A stretch of 64,000 nt of DNA, taken from positions 1 to 64,000 of the forward strand of contig JAUZSH010000001.1 in NCBI GenBank assembly GCA_030949605.1, written 5' to 3'. How positions within the stretch are numbered: the stretch's first letter is position 1; every line of letters begins with the position of its first letter. The position numbers and the translations under genes are program-made. The notes below the pieces were generated by a model. It saw nothing but the letters and a program-made list of their open reading frames with translations. It searched no databases and was not told the origin of the DNA. Source of the stretch: Ghiorsea sp. (lineage in GTDB: Bacteria > Pseudomonadota > Zetaproteobacteria > Mariprofundales > Mariprofundaceae). Below are positions 44,479-53,420 of this stretch, in pieces.

Positions 44479-46209
44479 ATGAACATCAAATCTTTAGCCA
44501 TAGGTTTATGCTTAGCCACCACGCTCACGGCATGTGGCAGCGATAGCTTGCCACCAAGCGCAGCCACATCGACATCCACCACAGTGAATGGTCAAGCCAT
44601 TGCAGGTGCGGTTAATGGTAAAGTTACGGTTACTACAGCCACAGGTACAGCAGTAACATCTGGCACAGTATCTGCAGGTACATTTGCAGTTGAAATCCCC
44701 AATGATAAACTCAGTAACGAGCTTGATTTTGAAGTCACAGGCACTTACCGTGATGAAGTTTCAGGGCAAACCGTTACCCTTACTACAACCAACCCTTTAG
44801 CCTTGCGTGTTGCAGCCAACACTTATCAGACAGGCACATTGGGCAATGCTCCAATCACACCTGATTCCACCATCATCCGCACCATGGTCGCCAACGGCAG
44901 TACTTTAGCGGCAGCAGAAACAGCATTTCAAACGGCTTTTGGTTACAAGCCTGATTTAACCGCTGCACCATTTGACCCCTACACCACACAAAGCATCACC
45001 ACGCAAACCATGGCAGACCAAACAGCCGCTTTTCGTGTAGGTGTTTGGAGCCAGCTTGGTAAAGACTTAGGCTTAACGGCTGCCGACCTAGCTGAGTTAC
45101 CCAACAAAGTTGCTACTGATTTAGCCGATGGCACATTGGATGGTGTTGCCGCAGGTAACCCTGTGACTTTCACCAGCGGTGTGAATTTACAAACCATGAA
45201 TCAAGCCATGCCTTTGATGAACCGCGTCAGCATTGCCCTTGCCAAGTTTGCAGGTAGCCCTGCCAATGTTGCAGGTGTTGCTGCACCAAGTATGGGGCTT
45301 CCACCCATCACAGCAGATATACCAGGCACAACTAAAACCATGACTTTAGGCAATGGCACGCGTCAGATTAATGTGACAATAGACACGCCTGCAACAACGC
45401 CTTTCCAAATGGGCTATCGCAACGTCAAAACTACTCACAAAATAACATTGACCGATGCAGCTACTTCTTTACCTATCAACATCAATACCGATGCCAATAT
45501 CAACAGCATCAGCTTCAAACCTTGGATGTATATGTTTGCAGGTTATCAACACAGTTCACCTTTTGGTGCTATCGATACCGCGCAAGCTGCATTAGGCATC
45601 TATACTGTGGATACTTATTATTTGATGCCTACAGGTATGATGATGGGCACAGAAGTTGTAGCTATGGGACAATGGGACTTGGAAGTGAAGCTGGGTGATA
45701 GCACTGCCGCAGCCGCAGACCCTTATACTTACAGCCACTTCTTCCCCAATGTGATGATGAATATGGGTATGGACTTATTGTTAGCCACAGGTAGCAACAC
45801 CAATGACCAGTGGACAGATGGAACAGGAGTCACCAAACCGCGTGAATACCGTGTTTGGCTGCAAGATGTGGCTGCCAATGTAGGCGGCCATGATTTAAGT
45901 ATTTATGTCAGCACATTGGGTATGGACATGCGTGTTGGAGGCATGATTTTTCCACCCGTATACCAAGGATTCTCTGTGCTGATGCCTAGTTATGCCATCA
46001 GCACAGCCACTTGCGAAGTCTCCACCGATGGTGGCACAACTTGGCAAGCTATGCCTATGACTGCAATCAATGGTCAATATAAAATCACAGGTCTTGCAGG
46101 TTTAAGCACAACAGCGCAAAACACCTTGGATATTCGCCTCACCGTCAATAATCATGTAATGACAACAGCTGCTGGCGGCAACCTACAGCTGAAGTTCACA
46201 GCTCCCTAA
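44479..46209 (+). CDS. Methionine-rich lipoprotein of unknown function
   Basis: The ATG at 44479 has a strong ribosome site (GGGAGGA) and starts a lipoprotein signal (SLAIGLCLATTLTACGSD); the frame is open further upstream from 44404. The mature part has a Ser/Thr-rich beta segment (TVNGQAIAGAVNGKVTVTTA) and a helical middle (RVGVWSQLGKDLGLTAADL). A C-terminal half is rich in Met and aromatic residues (PWMYMFAGYQHS, MPTGMMMGTEVVAMGQW, MMNMGMDLLL). The Met clusters may bind copper or another soft metal; this is a guess. I do not recognise a family. It is followed directly by an outer-membrane-like gene. Confidence 0.75.
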   Translation: MNIKSLAIGLCLATTLTACGSDSLPPSAATSTSTTVNGQAIAGAVNGKVTVTTATGTAVTSGTVSAGTFAVEIPNDKLSNELDFEVTGTYRDEVSGQTVTLTTTNPLALRVAANTYQTGTLGNAPITPDSTIIRTMVANGSTLAAAETAFQTAFGYKPDLTAAPFDPYTTQSITTQTMADQTAAFRVGVWSQLGKDLGLTAADLAELPNKVATDLADGTLDGVAAGNPVTFTSGVNLQTMNQAMPLMNRVSIALAKFAGSPANVAGVAAPSMGLPPITADIPGTTKTMTLGNGTRQINVTIDTPATTPFQMGYRNVKTTHKITLTDAATSLPININTDANINSISFKPWMYMFAGYQHSSPFGAIDTAQAALGIYTVDTYYLMPTGMMMGTEVVAMGQWDLEVKLGDSTAAAADPYTYSHFFPNVMMNMGMDLLLATGSNTNDQWTDGTGVTKPREYRVWLQDVAANVGGHDLSIYVSTLGMDMRVGGMIFPPVYQGFSVLMPSYAISTATCEVSTDGGTTWQAMPMTAINGQYKITGLAGLSTTAQNTLDIRLTVNNHVMTTAAGGNLQLKFTAP

Positions 46210-47177
46210 TGCGTTCTCCTCGCATAGCAGCCCTCACCTTGGGGGCTGCACTCCTTTTTCCACTCTCTTCCTTTGCTGCATCATGTTGTGGTGGTGGCTC
46301 GGGTGGTTCATTGATACTGCCCAAGATGATGTATACCGCGACAAGCGTTGATATTGCTTATGAAACATACAATGGTTTCTGGGGTGATGACGGGCAATGG
46401 CGCGAAGACCCGCCAAGCTCTGACTTAAACCAAAAACGCCTGAGCCTTGGCTTCGCCCAACGCATCAATGACAACTGGCAAGCTTCAGTGTCAATTCCTT
46501 ATATTTGGAACGACAATGTGTATGCCAACAACTCATTTCAAACAAGCGGCATTGGTGACACTTCTTTCACCGTGTTATACGAAGCTTTTGATGATATTAC
46601 CTGTACTTGGGTGTTGGATACATGGGAAGATTACAAGCCTGCTATGTATTTTGGAGCAAGCCTCACTGCCCCAACAGGCATATCACCTTATGATGATGTG
46701 ACCAACAATTTCGATATTACAGGGCGTGGATTTTATCGTTTAGACCTCAAAGCATCATTTGAAAAAACCGTGTTTCCATGGAATGTCAGCTTAGCCTTTA
46801 ATTATGGCAAATATTTTGAGCGCTCCATCAACCGAGAATATGGCGTTTATGTCGCTCCGTATCAAAAAGACTTGGGTGATAGAATGAGTGTGAGCACTAG
46901 CCTTGGTTACACTTTCTTTTTAGAAAAGGGAAACACCTTCACCCTTACAGGTGCGTATGCCGACCTTCAAGAAAAGAAAGCCACGATTGAGGGGCTGACC
47001 GATGAAACTTCAGGTATGGAAAAGCGTAGTTTTAGTACAACTGGAGCTTGGGCGAATGAAGATAAAAGCGTTGTTCTCAAAGCAAGTTATGCCTACACAC
47101 CCCGCTACCACGATTGGGGAAGAAATTTTCCAACCACCAACACATTATCTATGGGGGTAAGTTATGTTTATGACTAA
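46209..47177 (+). CDS. Outer-membrane beta-barrel-like protein with CCGGG motif
   Basis: The 322-residue protein has a signal peptide (IAALTLGAALLFPLSSFAA) followed by SCCGGGSGGSLILPK. Alternating beta strands typical of a barrel come next (LSLGFAQRINDNWQASVSIPYI, FGASLTAPTGISPY, LDLKASFEKTVFPW) and a final aromatic-rich strand (SMGVSYVYD). It starts on the stop codon of the lipoprotein gene (TAATG), so they are translationally coupled. It resembles uncharacterised transporter-like barrels. The vicinal cysteines at the mature N-terminus may bind metal or form a disulfide. Confidence 0.75.
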   Translation: MRSPRIAALTLGAALLFPLSSFAASCCGGGSGGSLILPKMMYTATSVDIAYETYNGFWGDDGQWREDPPSSDLNQKRLSLGFAQRINDNWQASVSIPYIWNDNVYANNSFQTSGIGDTSFTVLYEAFDDITCTWVLDTWEDYKPAMYFGASLTAPTGISPYDDVTNNFDITGRGFYRLDLKASFEKTVFPWNVSLAFNYGKYFERSINREYGVYVAPYQKDLGDRMSVSTSLGYTFFLEKGNTFTLTGAYADLQEKKATIEGLTDETSGMEKRSFSTTGAWANEDKSVVLKASYAYTPRYHDWGRNFPTTNTLSMGVSYVYD

Positions 47178-47736
47178 AACAGCTTTGTTGGCTTGTCTTC
47201 TCTTGCTCTCTTCATGTGGCAACACGGTAGACGACCTCAACCCATCTGGTGAAGACTTACGACCAGCCATCACTGCCAACAGCATCGGCAGCCAACCCAG
47301 TCAAATTTCAGCTGATTTTTCTGCGCCTGCCACCAATGGCACAACCTTTAAGCTTTCCAACCATCTTACTGGCGGCGCAACTCCTGCTGATGCAGTCGTT
47401 TTGTATTTCACCATGTGGTGTCCCATTTGCATATCACATACTGACCATTTGTTGTTCAATATCATCCCACAATTTCAAGGGCGCGGTACAACAACTTATG
47501 TTTTGGTCGATTATGTGTCTGGTTCCATTGCTTCCACCACGGTCTCTGAGGCGGTCAATGGTTACGCAGGCTCGATTTTCACCACCATTGCCGATGAAAA
47601 CCAAAGCTTACTCAACCAATTTCAAGGGGCGATGGGTAAAACCATTGTCATTGATAAAAATGGCGTGATTCAAATGAATGAAGATTTTCGTACAGGAGAT
47701 CATCTTATCAACACACTCAACCGTATTCTACCTTAA
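47164..47736 (+). CDS. Redoxin/thioredoxin-like lipoprotein
   Basis: The protein has about 190 residues; ATGs at 47164 and 47170 both fit. A lipoprotein signal (LLACLLLLSSCGN) precedes a thioredoxin fold with the active site MWCPIC and VIDKNGVIQMNEDF near the C-terminus. It resembles TlpA/ResA-like or AhpC/TSA proteins. It overlaps the end of the barrel gene by 14 bp. With the CCGGG barrel and Met-rich lipoprotein it may handle disulfides or metals in the envelope. Confidence 0.82.
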   Translation: MFMTKTALLACLLLLSSCGNTVDDLNPSGEDLRPAITANSIGSQPSQISADFSAPATNGTTFKLSNHLTGGATPADAVVLYFTMWCPICISHTDHLLFNIIPQFQGRGTTTYVLVDYVSGSIASTTVSEAVNGYAGSIFTTIADENQSLLNQFQGAMGKTIVIDKNGVIQMNEDFRTGDHLINTLNRILP

Positions 47737-47875
47737 AACGGTGAACCTGTAATACCACAAAAACTACGCACATAGCAGGGTGAAAGGTGTGCGTTCCTCT
47801 AATGTGTTGACGTGAAACATACTAAAGAAGGGACGGCAGCATCACTGATATTGAGCAACAACATTGGCTTTTATT

Positions 47876-48256
47876 TTAGTCGATGAGTTTTTTTGGATTA
47901 TACTTAATCTGCACGATTTTCTTACCCTGAGATTTTAAATAGTTTTCCACGCCCTCATTATGAGGTTTTTTACCCCAATCTTCACCAATAACAAAGATGT
48001 CAGCCTTCACTTGTTTACACACAGCGATATAATCCAGTTCATGGTAAGGAAGCACAACATCCACGCAGCGTAAAGCCAGTAGCATTTGTATGCGTTGCTC
48101 AAGAGGAATAACAGGGGTATTGGGTTTATACAATTTAACAACTTCATCAGAAGCAACACCCACAGCAACTGTGTTGCCTAAGCTGGCGCAGTGCTCCAGT
48201 AATGCGAGGTGTCCAACATGCAATAAATCAAACGTACCTACTGTATAAACAACCAT
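47876..48256 (-). CDS. TagD-like cytidylyltransferase
   Basis: This 126-residue protein of the glycerol-3-phosphate/ethanolamine-phosphate cytidylyltransferase group has VYTVGTFDLLHVGHLALLEHC (HxGH site) and SDEVVKLYKPNTPVIPLEQRI. FVIGEDWGKKP is also present. It activates an alcohol phosphate with CTP; the alcohol is unknown. It is divergent from the CDP-alcohol transferase gene starting at 48329, so they share a 72-bp promoter region. That suggests they act in one pathway. Confidence 0.88.
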   Translation of the reverse strand: MVVYTVGTFDLLHVGHLALLEHCASLGNTVAVGVASDEVVKLYKPNTPVIPLEQRIQMLLALRCVDVVLPYHELDYIAVCKQVKADIFVIGEDWGKKPHNEGVENYLKSQGKKIVQIKYNPKKLID

Positions 48257-48328
48257 TATTTTTTATAATCCTATGATACAAATAACTTCACAGCTAGGGT
48301 AACACACTTCAAATAAAGAAGAACCAAT

Positions 48329-48991
48329 ATGTTACAAAGGACAAGAATGACACCTCAATCCCAACAACCTACCATACTCTCTTATGCAAAAGATATTCCC
48401 AACCTTTGCTCACTCGCAGGTTTGGCTTGCACCATACTTGCCATTTATTTTTGCATCCAAGGTGTGTATGCCGCTGCCATGATTGGCATGATTTGGGCGG
48501 TTGCTTTTGATTGGGCAGATGGGCTTATTGCGCGAAGAATGAAAGGGCGTACAGGTGATGATAGTAAGTTTGGTGGGCAACTGGATGTATTGATTGATAT
48601 TGTAAGTTATGGCGTAACCCCTGCGATACTTCTTTTAAGTTATGGTGGTTTTTCTTTGGTCTATTTGGTTGGTGCATTTTTAATGGTTGCAACCAGTGCA
48701 CTGCGCTTGAGTTACTTTAGTACATTTGGTCTTGCTGGTGGCACAAAATACACAGGTTTAGCCCTTGATAACAATAGTATACTGCTTGTGTTCATTGTTT
48801 TGTTTTCAAGCTTTTTTGATAAAGATACGTTTGCTGTGATTCTCTATGTTTGTTCTATGATTATTATCGCTTTGAATGTATCACAAATTAAAACACCCAA
48901 ACTTTCAGGAAACCCAAGGAATGTTGTGATTCTAGCTATCTATACGCTGAGTATCTCCGCGATATATGGTTGGCAGCTCTTAAAATCCTGA
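48329..48991 (+). CDS. CDP-alcohol phosphatidyltransferase-family protein
   Basis: The 220-residue membrane protein has the CDP-alcohol motif in a lengthened form: DGLIARRMKG-RTGDDSKFGGQLDVLID has about 12 rather than 8 residues between AR and G. IVSYGVTPAIL, typical of PssA-like enzymes, follows. A start at 48347 is possible. It faces the TagD-like cytidylyltransferase and precedes a PHP-domain gene. A headgroup transferase using the CDP-alcohol made by its neighbour is likely. Phosphatidylserine synthase is an alternative. Confidence 0.82.
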   Translation: MLQRTRMTPQSQQPTILSYAKDIPNLCSLAGLACTILAIYFCIQGVYAAAMIGMIWAVAFDWADGLIARRMKGRTGDDSKFGGQLDVLIDIVSYGVTPAILLLSYGGFSLVYLVGAFLMVATSALRLSYFSTFGLAGGTKYTGLALDNNSILLVFIVLFSSFFDKDTFAVILYVCSMIIIALNVSQIKTPKLSGNPRNVVILAIYTLSISAIYGWQLLKS

Positions 48992-49046
48992 TAAGTCAGC
49001 ACCTTGCAATAAAGTATAAAAAACATAATAGAAAACAGGATATATT

Positions 49047-50294
49047 GTGAAAATTACCCCCAGTGTTGTCGCGCAAAACAGTGAAGTAAATTATAAACTT
49101 TCGCTAAAAAATACCAGTAATATTGAATCCATAGAAGTGCTTTCGCGTGGTAATTATTATCATAAAGATAGCCTCGATTATACCATTAAAAACAGTAAAA
49201 TTTTGTTTACCTACAGCATGTCCCACATTGGTGAATTTATCATCAAGGTGAATTTCACATACAAAGAATCAAAAATCGTTTGTTTGTATTGTCTTGATGA
49301 TGAAATGATGAAACTCAGACCCTTAAAAGGTGATTTGCATATGCATTCCATCTATTCCGATGGTAAAACAACACCTTTTGCGATGGCATTGGCATCTTTG
49401 GGTGCTGGCATGGATTTTATGAGTGTCACAGACCATGATAATTATAGTGGCTCACTTGAAGCGATAGAAAAAGTTGAAGCAAACAATATTGACCTTTTGG
49501 TCTTGGCTGGTGAAGAAGTCAGCGTGGGTGGAAAAAAAGATATGTCGATTGCTTTGGGTAATGGGCATATTTTATCGATTCATGCCAACAAATCGATTGA
49601 AGACCAGCGCAAAGATACGGAAAAATATGAAGCTGAACTTCAAGAAATAAGCCAAGCTTTAGAAAAAGAGAATATTGATAAAAACATTGATGTTACGCAT
49701 TACGCAAAGAATATTTGGGTGATTCAAAAAATTAAAGAAGCCAATGGTATTTCAATCTTAGCTCACCCCAATTGGGTTTATCGAGATGGAAAATATCACC
49801 TTCACCAAGCTTTTTATAAAGAAATGTTAAAAACATCCCAACTTGATGGTGTTGAGGTGTTCGGCGAAGAAAAAGTCAAAGAACATAACAATATGACCCA
49901 TTTAACCGCCCTTCAAACAACCAACAAACATAAGTATTTAGCACCCTTTGCCAACTCAGATGCCCACGATAGCGACCATGAAGTAGGCGATAGGTTCACG
50001 ATTGTTTTTGTCAAAGATAAATCTGCTTCAAGTATCATTGCGTCTATTCAAGAAGGGCTGACTTGTGCGATTTTTAAACGAGAAAATTATGAACATCAAT
50101 TTATAGGCAAAGATGCGTTAGCCCAATATGTCTACTTTTTAATCAAAGAATATTACCCTAAACATTCTAGTCTTAAGAGCAGCTTAGCCAAGCTTTATAT
50201 TGATCAATTAATCAATGGCGAACAATTTGAGCGTAAAATAAAAATTGTTAAAGAAAGGCTAGAAAATCATACCAATAATTTTTTTCAAGCTTAA
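49047..50294 (+). CDS. PHP-domain metal-dependent phosphoesterase
   Basis: The 415-residue protein begins with GTG at 49047. A beta-rich N-terminal part of about 90 residues precedes the PHP domain. Its ligand motifs are DLHMHSIYSDGKT, SVTDHDNYSGS, the Glu in LAGEEVS, SILAHPNWV and FANSDAHDSDHE. These bind two or three metals. PHP enzymes hydrolyse phosphoesters. The location after the CDP-alcohol gene, 55 bp downstream, hints at a shared lipid pathway. The N-terminal domain is not recognised. Confidence 0.85.
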   Translation: MKITPSVVAQNSEVNYKLSLKNTSNIESIEVLSRGNYYHKDSLDYTIKNSKILFTYSMSHIGEFIIKVNFTYKESKIVCLYCLDDEMMKLRPLKGDLHMHSIYSDGKTTPFAMALASLGAGMDFMSVTDHDNYSGSLEAIEKVEANNIDLLVLAGEEVSVGGKKDMSIALGNGHILSIHANKSIEDQRKDTEKYEAELQEISQALEKENIDKNIDVTHYAKNIWVIQKIKEANGISILAHPNWVYRDGKYHLHQAFYKEMLKTSQLDGVEVFGEEKVKEHNNMTHLTALQTTNKHKYLAPFANSDAHDSDHEVGDRFTIVFVKDKSASSIIASIQEGLTCAIFKRENYEHQFIGKDALAQYVYFLIKEYYPKHSSLKSSLAKLYIDQLINGEQFERKIKIVKERLENHTNNFFQA

Positions 50295-50331
50295 TATGAC
50301 TCTCCGAAAAGGCTGTATTGACTGCCACTTA

Positions 50332-50499
50332 CTAACCCGCATTATTCATAAATCGTCGTGATGATTGCGTAGAACCTTTGTTTGCAACGAATTTTAAAAA
50401 AATCGCTCGTAGCCGCGCTTACTAACGATTGATGAGAGATTTGTTGCGAATAAAGGGACAAGCAAAGGCGCGGCTGTATTTGTGAATAATGCGGGCTAA
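50332..50499 (+). repeat. MITE-like element with CCCGCATTATTCA ends
   Basis: This 168-bp intergenic sequence has imperfect inverted ends: TAACCCGCATTATTCATAAA, and the complement of TTAGCCCGCATTATTCACAAA. It also has internal complementary arms (CGCAACAAATCTC and GAACCTTTGTTTGCAACG). No second copy was seen in the window. It lies between the PHP and helicase genes. No coding potential is visible. Confidence 0.65.
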
Positions 50500-50567
50500 C
50501 AGCTCGACTGTATTAATGCACTAAACACATAAAGACGTTACCATGCGCCACCACCAGTGAGGCAGTT

Positions 50568-51785
50568 ATGAAATTTGAGCAATACCACATCACCGAAGAT
50601 ATTAAGTCTAACCTTGCTAAGCTGGGTTTTAAGCGCCCGACTGATATTCAATTCAAAGCCATTCCATCCATTATGGCAGGTGAAGATGTGTTGGCGATTG
50701 CGCAAACAGGCACAGGTAAAACGGCTGCTTTCGCCATTCCTGTGATTGATAAAATTCATAAGTTTAAGAGCAGTAAACGCTCATATGGCATCAAGTGTAT
50801 TGTGCTTGCGCCCACCCGCGAATTAGCCCAACAAATTGGTGAAGTGTTCACTAAAATATCGCGGCATACCCGTGTAAAAACCTTCACTTTATTTGGCGGC
50901 GTGGAGCAAGAGCAACAAATTGCCAAGCTACAAGATGGCATTGATATTTTGATTGCCACACCAGGGCGGATGTTTGACCTGATTAACCAAGATGTGATTA
51001 AACTAGACGGTGTAAGCACCCTGATTCTTGATGAAGCCGACCACATGTTGGATTTAGGTTTTATTGAAGACATCAAATACATCAAAAAAATGGTATATCA
51101 TAAACACCAAACCCTATTTTTCTCTGCCACCATCAATGATGAGATTAAAAAACTCGCCTATTCTCAGGTGAAGAGTGTCGCCATTCGCATTCAAGTCTCA
51201 CCTAAAGATAAAGTATCTAAAAATATCAGTCATTTTGTCATGTTTGTCGATATGGATGATAAACGCTTCTTTTTGGAGCGATTTATCAACGAAAATCCTA
51301 AAAGTCGCATGATTGTGTTTGTACGCACCCGTGTCCGTGCTGAGCGTGTTGCCAAAGCGATGGCAAGGGTTGATATAGACACCGTTACCATTCACGGTGA
51401 TAAAGACCAAGATGCTCGCTCAGACATCATGCGCAGCTTCAAACAAGGCAATGGCAACATTTTGATTGCCACAGATGTTAGCGCGCGCGGTATTGATATT
51501 GCCGATATTGATTATGTGATTAATTACGACTTACCCGAACGCGAAGAAAACTATGTGCATAGGGTTGGACGCACAGGGCGTGGCATCAACAAAGGCACTG
51601 CCATTTCATTTTGCGCACCCGAAGAAAAAGAGCTACTTGAAAATATCCAAGGTTTCCTCAATAAACCCATTGAAGTACTTAAGGTGTCAAAAAACGAATA
51701 CGAACAAACACGCACCATTCCTGATGCCATCACCGACCTAAGAAGCATTATCAATGATGATGTGTTGCCCAAGAAAAAAACGTAA
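50568..51785 (+). CDS. DEAD-box RNA helicase, tail truncated by frameshift
   Basis: The 405-residue core has all DEAD-box motifs: Q-motif (GFKRPTDIQFKAIP), AQTGTGKT, PTRELAQQ, DEAD in LILDEADHML, FFSATI, ATDVSARGIDIADI and HRVGRTGRG. It is an RhlE/CsdA-like helicase for RNA remodelling. The stop comes right after PKKKT at a run of seven A. With six A the frame continues as a Lys/Arg-rich tail (KKKRKPKKKVKKPKKKK) typical of RhlE-type proteins, ending near 51887. Either a mutation, a sequencing error or slippage explains this. Confidence 0.93.
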   Translation: MKFEQYHITEDIKSNLAKLGFKRPTDIQFKAIPSIMAGEDVLAIAQTGTGKTAAFAIPVIDKIHKFKSSKRSYGIKCIVLAPTRELAQQIGEVFTKISRHTRVKTFTLFGGVEQEQQIAKLQDGIDILIATPGRMFDLINQDVIKLDGVSTLILDEADHMLDLGFIEDIKYIKKMVYHKHQTLFFSATINDEIKKLAYSQVKSVAIRIQVSPKDKVSKNISHFVMFVDMDDKRFFLERFINENPKSRMIVFVRTRVRAERVAKAMARVDIDTVTIHGDKDQDARSDIMRSFKQGNGNILIATDVSARGIDIADIDYVINYDLPEREENYVHRVGRTGRGINKGTAISFCAPEEKELLENIQGFLNKPIEVLKVSKNEYEQTRTIPDAITDLRSIINDDVLPKKKT

Positions 51786-51827
51786 ACCCAAAAAGAAAGT
51801 CAAGAAGCCGAAAAAGAAAAAAATAAT

Positions 51828-51863
51828 GAGCCACTCACCCACCCAGAGTTTTGCAAGCGGCTC
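51828..51863 (+). repeat. 36-bp hairpin repeat (GAGCCACT family)
   Basis: The sequence GAGCCACTCA ... AGCGGCTC forms a stem with one mismatch. It repeats at 52545-52580 and in extended form at 61582-61742. Here it lies just after the helicase stop, inside the out-of-frame tail region, and could end its transcript. Confidence 0.7.
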
Positions 51864-51897
51864 TAATGAACAAGACTTAGCATGACGAATGGTTGAA

Positions 51898-52058
51898 CCT
51901 AGATCCTGCAAGTGTTTGTACGTTCAGAGTGTAAGATGTTGGTTTATATAGCGTATTAAAAAACACGTGGTCACCTTATTGGTGATGAGTGTTTTTTAAA
52001 TAGTCTAGTTGAATCAAGAGGTTGCGCTATGTATGTGTAAACACTTGCAGGATCTAGG
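51898..52058 (+). repeat. MITE family A, copy 2 (161 bp)
   Basis: This copy is almost identical to 39430-39591 and is flanked by the 5-bp direct repeat TTGAA on both sides, which fits a target duplication. The terminal inverted repeats are CCTAGATCCTGCAAGTGTTT and complement. It sits between the helicase and yqaA. Confidence 0.9.
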
Positions 52059-52101
52059 TTGAAACCCTTGCAATAATTTTAGTCCTTCATTAAATGGGTG
52101 A

Positions 52102-52530
52102 ATGTTATGGTTTTATGAATTGGATTGGGCATTATTTTTTTCAGCATTGATTTCATCCACCCTATTCCCTGGTGGTTCTGAAGCATTACTGATTTATCGC
52201 TTACAAGATCCAAATCACCACGTTTACCTGCTTGTGCTCATGGCAACCTTAGGTAATGTGTTGGGAAGTATCATCACTTACTACATGGGTCAATATGGAT
52301 TTAAACTTAGTCACCATTGGTTTCAGATTTCTCAGATCAAGCAACAGCAAGCTGAAACGCTCTTTGAGAAGTGGGGAACGCCTGCCCTACTCTTTGCATG
52401 GCTACCTATCATTGGCGACCCTTTGTGTTTGGTTGCTGGTGCTTTACGTTATAACATATACCTCTTTATCGCACTGGTTGGCTTAGGCAAGCTAACCCGT
52501 TACACTCTACTGGCTTGGGCATTTCTCTAA
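52102..52530 (+). CDS. YqaA-family (DedA-like) membrane protein
   Basis: The 142-residue protein has four hydrophobic segments. It has the YqaA pattern: FFSALISSTLFPGGSEALL, NVLGSIITYYMGQYG, FEKWGTPALLFAWLPIIGDPLCLVAG and GKLTRYTLLAWAF. DedA-like proteins are thought to be lipid scramblases or proton-coupled transporters. No operon partner is present. A hairpin at 52545-52580 follows. Confidence 0.85.
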   Translation: MLWFYELDWALFFSALISSTLFPGGSEALLIYRLQDPNHHVYLLVLMATLGNVLGSIITYYMGQYGFKLSHHWFQISQIKQQQAETLFEKWGTPALLFAWLPIIGDPLCLVAGALRYNIYLFIALVGLGKLTRYTLLAWAFL

Positions 52531-52544
52531 ACCAACCTTTAATT

Positions 52545-52580
52545 GAGCCACTCATCCACCCAGAGTTTTGCAAGTGGCTC
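52545..52580. terminator. Bidirectional hairpin between yqaA and lspA
   Basis: TTGAGCCACT and AGTGGCTCAA form a 10-bp stem around a CATCCACCCAGAGTTTTGCA loop, between two convergent genes. The position suits a shared terminator, although no long T-run follows. It belongs to the same repeat family as 51828-51863. Confidence 0.5.
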
Positions 52581-53064
52581 AATAGTCTTTTTTAAAGCTT
52601 CGTAACAACAGCAGCACAACAGCAATAGAAATACAGGCATCTGCAATATTAAAGGCAGGCCAGTGATAGTCTTGCCCATTCCATCGCACATACCAATCCA
52701 TGAAATCCACCACATAACCTAAGGTTAATCTGTCCCAAATATTACCTGCTGCACCCACCAATATGAGCATCAACAGCCATGAATCAAAGCTTTGTTTTTG
52801 CTGCTCTTTCCACCACCACACCCCAACCACCACCGCAATCAATGATGTGACAATAAGTAAGCCATTCGTTCGCCACGCATGATCCAAGTCGGCAAACATA
52901 GAGAATGCTACGCCATAATTGTGTGCGCGAACAAGGTTAAAGAAGCCATCCACGACAACCATATTAAAGAATGGTATTTGCTGCTCAATCCACCATTTAC
53001 TCCACTGGTCTGCAACAACCAATAAAATAAATGCTAGAATCTGAAACTTGGTTTGTTTATGCAC
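52579..53064 (-). CDS. lspA: Lipoprotein signal peptidase (signal peptidase II)
   Basis: LspA cleaves lipoprotein signal peptides in the inner membrane. The 161-residue protein has four helices, VVADQWSKWWIE, NYGVAFSMF, and the catalytic aspartates in GAAGNIWDRL and GYVVDFMDWYV. It serves the many lipoproteins predicted in the window. It is alone here, without ileS or ribF next to it. Confidence 0.94.
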   Translation of the reverse strand: MHKQTKFQILAFILLVVADQWSKWWIEQQIPFFNMVVVDGFFNLVRAHNYGVAFSMFADLDHAWRTNGLLIVTSLIAVVVGVWWWKEQQKQSFDSWLLMLILVGAAGNIWDRLTLGYVVDFMDWYVRWNGQDYHWPAFNIADACISIAVVLLLLRSFKKDY

Positions 53065-53165
53065 GTTGAGTCTCCATCATGTTGCCAAGTTCAACAGTTA
53101 TAACCTTGTGATTCAATCCTTTATTTGTAGGGTTTTGTTTTTACTTGATTGACTGAGAGGTTCTT

Positions 53166-53420
53166 GTGGCACTATTGATTAACGATGATTGCATCAACTG
53201 CGCAATTTGTGAGCCCGAATGCCCGAATGATGCCATTTTTGAAGGCACTGAAATTTTTGAAATTAACCCTGATTTATGCACCGAATGCATCGGGCATTTC
53301 GATGAACCACAATGCGTAGCGATTTGTCCTGTCGACTGCATTCCTAAAGACCCCAACCGCATTGAGAGCGACGATGAACTCAAAGAAAAATATACACAGC
53401 TTACAGGTCAAGCTGCATGA
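53166..53420 (+). CDS. YfhL-type 2[4Fe-4S] ferredoxin
   Basis: The 84-residue ferredoxin has DDCINCAICEPECP and a second set in DLCTECIGHFDEPQC with ICPVDCIPKD. It thus has the extra residues between the second-cluster cysteines typical of YfhL/Alvin-type ferredoxins. It carries electrons at low potential. Its stop overlaps the gmk start (ATGA). A GTG at 53166 is the likely start, after AGAGGTTCTT. Confidence 0.93.
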   Translation: MALLINDDCINCAICEPECPNDAIFEGTEIFEINPDLCTECIGHFDEPQCVAICPVDCIPKDPNRIESDDELKEKYTQLTGQAA

